Assembly: GCF_009208075.1 (NCBI RefSeq)
Contig: NZ_WFKJ01000014.1
Coordinates: forward strand, 1-56,961
Reading direction: 5' to 3'
Source of the DNA: Poseidonibacter ostreae
GTDB taxonomy: Bacteria; Campylobacterota; Campylobacteria; Campylobacterales; Arcobacteraceae
Length of the DNA stretch: 56,961 nucleotides
The notes beneath the pieces are model-generated. The model did no database searches. It was not told where the DNA came from and was given only the letters and a program-made list of their open reading frames with translations. This document shows, piece after piece, positions 55,110-56,961 of the stretch (position 1 is the stretch's first letter; every line of letters starts with the position of its first letter). A program made the position numbers and the translations under genes.

Positions 55110-55370
55110 GTGGATTTAATTGGTATTGCAGAAAATACAGTAAAAATCATTTTAATTCTAGGTTTACCTTCACTACTTGTAAGTATGATAATAGGATTGA
55201 TAATTTCAATTTTTCAAGCAGTTACACAAGTTAGTGATGCTTCTTTAAGTTTTGTTCCAAAAGTTGTGTTTGTATCTGCATTTATCTTAATATCATTACC
55301 TTGGATTGGGGATAATATTGAAACATATACAAAAGATTTATGGGATTTAATATTAGTTTTTGGTAATTAA
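55110..55370 (+). CDS. fliQ: Flagellar export apparatus protein FliQ
   Basis: An 86-residue membrane protein with two hydrophobic helices and the family stretch PSLLVSMIIGLIISIFQAVTQVSDASLSFVPK. It belongs to the FliPQR core of the flagellar type III secretion gate. It starts with GTG two bases after the acidic protein's stop and is followed two bases after its own stop by the start of the split FliJ-like gene, indicating a tight operon. Length is normal. Confidence 0.95.
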   Translation: MDLIGIAENTVKIILILGLPSLLVSMIIGLIISIFQAVTQVSDASLSFVPKVVFVSAFILISLPWIGDNIETYTKDLWDLILVFGN

Positions 55371-55404
55371 GTATGATTGATCAATTATATAATTTAAAGA
55401 AAAC

Positions 55405-55408
55405 ACAA
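55405..55408. repeat. Target-site duplication, left copy
   Basis: ACAA directly before the left IS end, matched by ACAA at 56608-56611 directly after the right end. A 4-bp duplication is usual for the IS407-type group of IS3 elements. Confidence 0.75.
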
Positions 55409-55475
55409 TGTAGCCATCCCTATTATTTAGACCACTTGAAAGTGAACTTTTCTGTATAATTTAACAGGAGAATTC

Positions 55476-55742
55476 ATGAGACCACAAAAGTTTAATGATA
55501 CAAAGATCATAAAGATTTTGAAAGAAGCAGAAGCAGGTTTGGCTATAAACGATTTATGTCGTAAATATGGAATAGGAAGAACAACTTATTACCATTGGAA
55601 AAATAGATATACTGATATGGAAGTCTCAGATATTAAACGTCTTAAAGAACTTAAAGCAGAAAATGAGAGACTGAAGAAGATGTTTACTGAAATGGCTTTA
55701 GAAAATCATGCACTCAAGGATCTAATCGAAAAAAAGCTCTAA
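55476..55742 (+). CDS. IS3-family transposase OrfA
   Basis: An 88-residue protein with an N-terminal helix-turn-helix (IIKILKEAEAGLAINDLCRKYGIGRTTYYHWKNRY) that binds the element ends, and a C-terminal leucine-zipper-like segment (LKELKAENERLKKMFTEMALENHALKDLI). Alone it may act as a regulator; fused to OrfB by frameshifting it gives the active enzyme. A start behind ACAGGAG fits well. The frameshift site is its fourth and third codons from the end. Confidence 0.9.
   Translation: MRPQKFNDTKIIKILKEAEAGLAINDLCRKYGIGRTTYYHWKNRYTDMEVSDIKRLKELKAENERLKKMFTEMALENHALKDLIEKKL
55730..55736 (+). promoter_or_regulatory. Programmed -1 frameshift heptamer
   Basis: A_AAA_AAG in the OrfA frame, followed by CTC TAA. 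Slipping back one base yields GCT CTA AGG CCT and enters OrfB, avoiding the stop at 55740-55742. This heptamer is the classic IS3-family signal. Confidence 0.85.
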
Positions 55743-56578
55743 GGCCTGACCAGAAGTGCAAGTTAGTAAAATATCTAGCTATAGAACATAAGCTGAGTAT
55801 TCGTCAGGCATGTTTAGCATTACAAATTAATCGAAGTACCTTCTACTATAAATCCAAACCACGTGATGATAGTGAAGTAATTGATATACTCAACACTCTA
55901 GTAGAGAAGCATCCACGTAATGGATTTCGCAAGCTATTTCTGAGAATAAGAAATGCAGGCCATAAGTGGAACCATAAAAAGGTTTATCGTGTCTATACAT
56001 CACTTGGACTTAATATAAGGCGTAAGACTAAAAAACGCTTACCAAAACGTATTAAGAAACCATTGGCACAGCTTGACCAACCTAACAAGATCTGGTCAAT
56101 GGACTTTATGGCAGACAATCTTTGGAGTGGAAAGAGATATAGGTTACTTAATGTAATTGATGAGTTTAATCGAGAACTACTTGAAACTGAAGTAGATACA
56201 TCATTACAATCTATAAGAGTTATTCGTGTGCTTGAACGTATTATTGACTGGAGAGGAAAACCTGAGGCAATACGTGTTGACAATGGACCTGAGTTTATTT
56301 CCACTCAACTAGAGATGTGGTCTGAAAGGAACAATATCAAACTGCTCTTTATTCGACCTGGTCAACCTACAGAAAATGCAAGAGTTGAACGCTTTAATGG
56401 TTCTTTTCGTAGAGAACTTCTTGATTGTTATGTTTTTAGCTCATTGAAAGAAGTTAGAGACCATGTTTATGAGTGGATGCATGATTATAATCATCATAGA
56501 CCACATGAAGCACTAAATGATTTAACTCCAATTCAATTTTTGGAACGGTATAATCTAACTCAAGGAAAGTCCGCTTAA
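55736..56578 (+). CDS. IS3-family transposase OrfB (integrase catalytic part, by frameshift)
   Basis: About 280 residues read after the -1 shift, with no stop from 55736 to 56578. It opens LRPDQKCKLVKYLAIEHKLSIRQACLALQINRSTFYY, the HTH_21 region of IS3 OrfB. The DDE catalytic core follows: WSMDFM (first Asp), VDNGPEF (second Asp) and NARVERFNGSFRREL (Glu). A TTG at 56063 would give only the catalytic core, so the frameshift fusion, about 367 residues, is the likely transposase. Confidence 0.9.
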   Translation, partial: ALRPDQKCKLVKYLAIEHKLSIRQACLALQINRSTFYYKSKPRDDSEVIDILNTLVEKHPRNGFRKLFLRIRNAGHKWNHKKVYRVYTSLGLNIRRKTKKRLPKRIKKPLAQLDQPNKIWSMDFMADNLWSGKRYRLLNVIDEFNRELLETEVDTSLQSIRVIRVLERIIDWRGKPEAIRVDNGPEFISTQLEMWSERNNIKLLFIRPGQPTENARVERFNGSFRRELLDCYVFSSLKEVRDHVYEWMHDYNHHRPHEALNDLTPIQFLERYNLTQGKSA

Positions 56579-56961
56579 AAGTGGTCCATTTTTGGGGGAT
56601 GGCTACAACAAACAGACCAAAAACTAATGCAAAAAGGTCAATTACTATCAAAAATAGAGAGAATTGATGCAGAAATTTTAATTACAAATACACAAATAGA
56701 TACAGCTACTGTACAGAAATTTGGTGCAATATCAGACTTTTCAGTTTTGCAAATGCATAAAAATACAATGAAGTTACATATCTCAAAATTAGAAATTGAA
56801 AAAAATAAGCTAAAACAAGAAATAGATTTACTAATAAAAGATATAATAGAATTACAAAAAGAAACAGAACAATTTGGATATATTTTAGAAGAGCAAAAGC
56901 AAGAAGCTATAAGAAGAATGTTAGTTGCTGAAGAAGAAGAGGCTAATGAATATATTCAAAG

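Larger units (their letters stand above)
55409..56607 (+). mobile_element. Complete IS3-family insertion sequence (IS407-like), 1199 bp
   Basis: Terminal inverted repeats of 41 bases (55409-55449 and 56567-56607) begin TGTAGCCATCCC and share GACCACTT further in; the middle of each is diverged. A 4-bp ACAA duplication flanks the element. Two overlapping reading frames encode OrfA and OrfB joined by -1 frameshifting at A_AAA_AAG (55730-55736). All ends and genes look intact, and it is GC-richer than its surroundings, so it appears a recent, possibly active arrival. Confidence 0.92.
55373..56961 (+). pseudogene. FliJ-like coiled-coil gene split by an insertion sequence (runs off the window)
   Basis: The first 12 codons, MIDQLYNLKKTQ, lie at 55373-55408. 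After the IS and one copy of the ACAA duplication, the same frame resumes at 56612 with TDQKLMQKGQLLSKIERIDAE and runs open to the window edge. The joined product is a long charged coiled coil (ISKLEIEKNKLKQEI, RRMLVAEEEEA), like FliJ, the export-ATPase stalk protein, and its HP0256-type relatives. The position right after fliQ supports a flagellar role. As it stands the gene should give no full-length product unless the element leaves precisely. The FliJ label is an inference from shape and context. Confidence 0.7.

Noticed and set aside
55993-56304. Minus-strand open frame inside the IS element
   Set aside because: It is antisense to the transposase core, has no recognisable domain and no ribosome binding site.
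56063-56578. A separate short integrase-core gene starting at TTG 56063
   Set aside because: The same frame is open back to the A_AAA_AAG slip site at 55730, with the normal OrfB N-terminal part present, so this is only the end of OrfB.

Overview
The window is AT-rich DNA with short intergenic gaps. Gene content points to a free-living Arcobacteraceae-type member of the Campylobacterota: P-ring FlgI, FliM and FliQ, an assimilatory nitrate island, a PAS-type soluble chemoreceptor, and a very large periplasmic-binding hybrid kinase. This assignment is inferred from gene content and codon habit, not from a marker gene such as rRNA.

Layout. 1-4.9 kb: transketolase, a 3-hydroxyisobutyrate-dehydrogenase-like reductase, a DUF4405-like membrane protein and lrgAB. 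4.9-7.3 kb: an SDR and a luciferase-like oxidoreductase, then a nitroreductase gene that has lost its 5' end. 7.3-11.9 kb: an arsenic operon (arsR, a gamma-glutamylcyclotransferase, arsB, arsC, a degenerate MBL-fold protein, a DUF318-type permease, a CxxC thioredoxin-like protein) behind a perfect 40-bp palindrome that covers the -35 box. 12-18.6 kb: a soluble MCP, rarD, and a MerR-like regulator with a three-domain LplT/PlsC/Aas phospholipid enzyme. 18.6-28 kb: glnD with a small AAA/Fis protein, then a response regulator and a 1523-residue hybrid kinase.

28-51 kb is a nitrogen-assimilation region: nirBD, nasA, a fused DmsB-DmsC-type subunit, a NirA-type nitrite reductase, a second molybdopterin nitrate reductase, a PP2C/Ser-Thr kinase fusion, the MFS carrier narK, the ABC transporter nrtABD, an ankyrin protein, and two tandem amtB-glnK pairs leading into pyrC. 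Six promoters here carry the same palindrome, TTGTATA-N5-TATACAA-like, with its centre 39-41 bp upstream of the -10 box. I read this as a shared nitrogen-control operator for an activator that is not identified. Between nrtA and nrtB lies a GC-richer, highly structured 83-bp unit in two identical tandem copies.

51.9-57 kb is flagellar: flgI-fliM on the minus strand, then an acidic protein, fliQ and a FliJ-like coiled-coil gene on the plus strand. The FliJ-like gene is split after 12 codons by a complete 1199-bp IS3-family element with 41-bp ends, a 4-bp target duplication and an A_AAA_AAG frameshift site. Removing the element restores the reading frame exactly.
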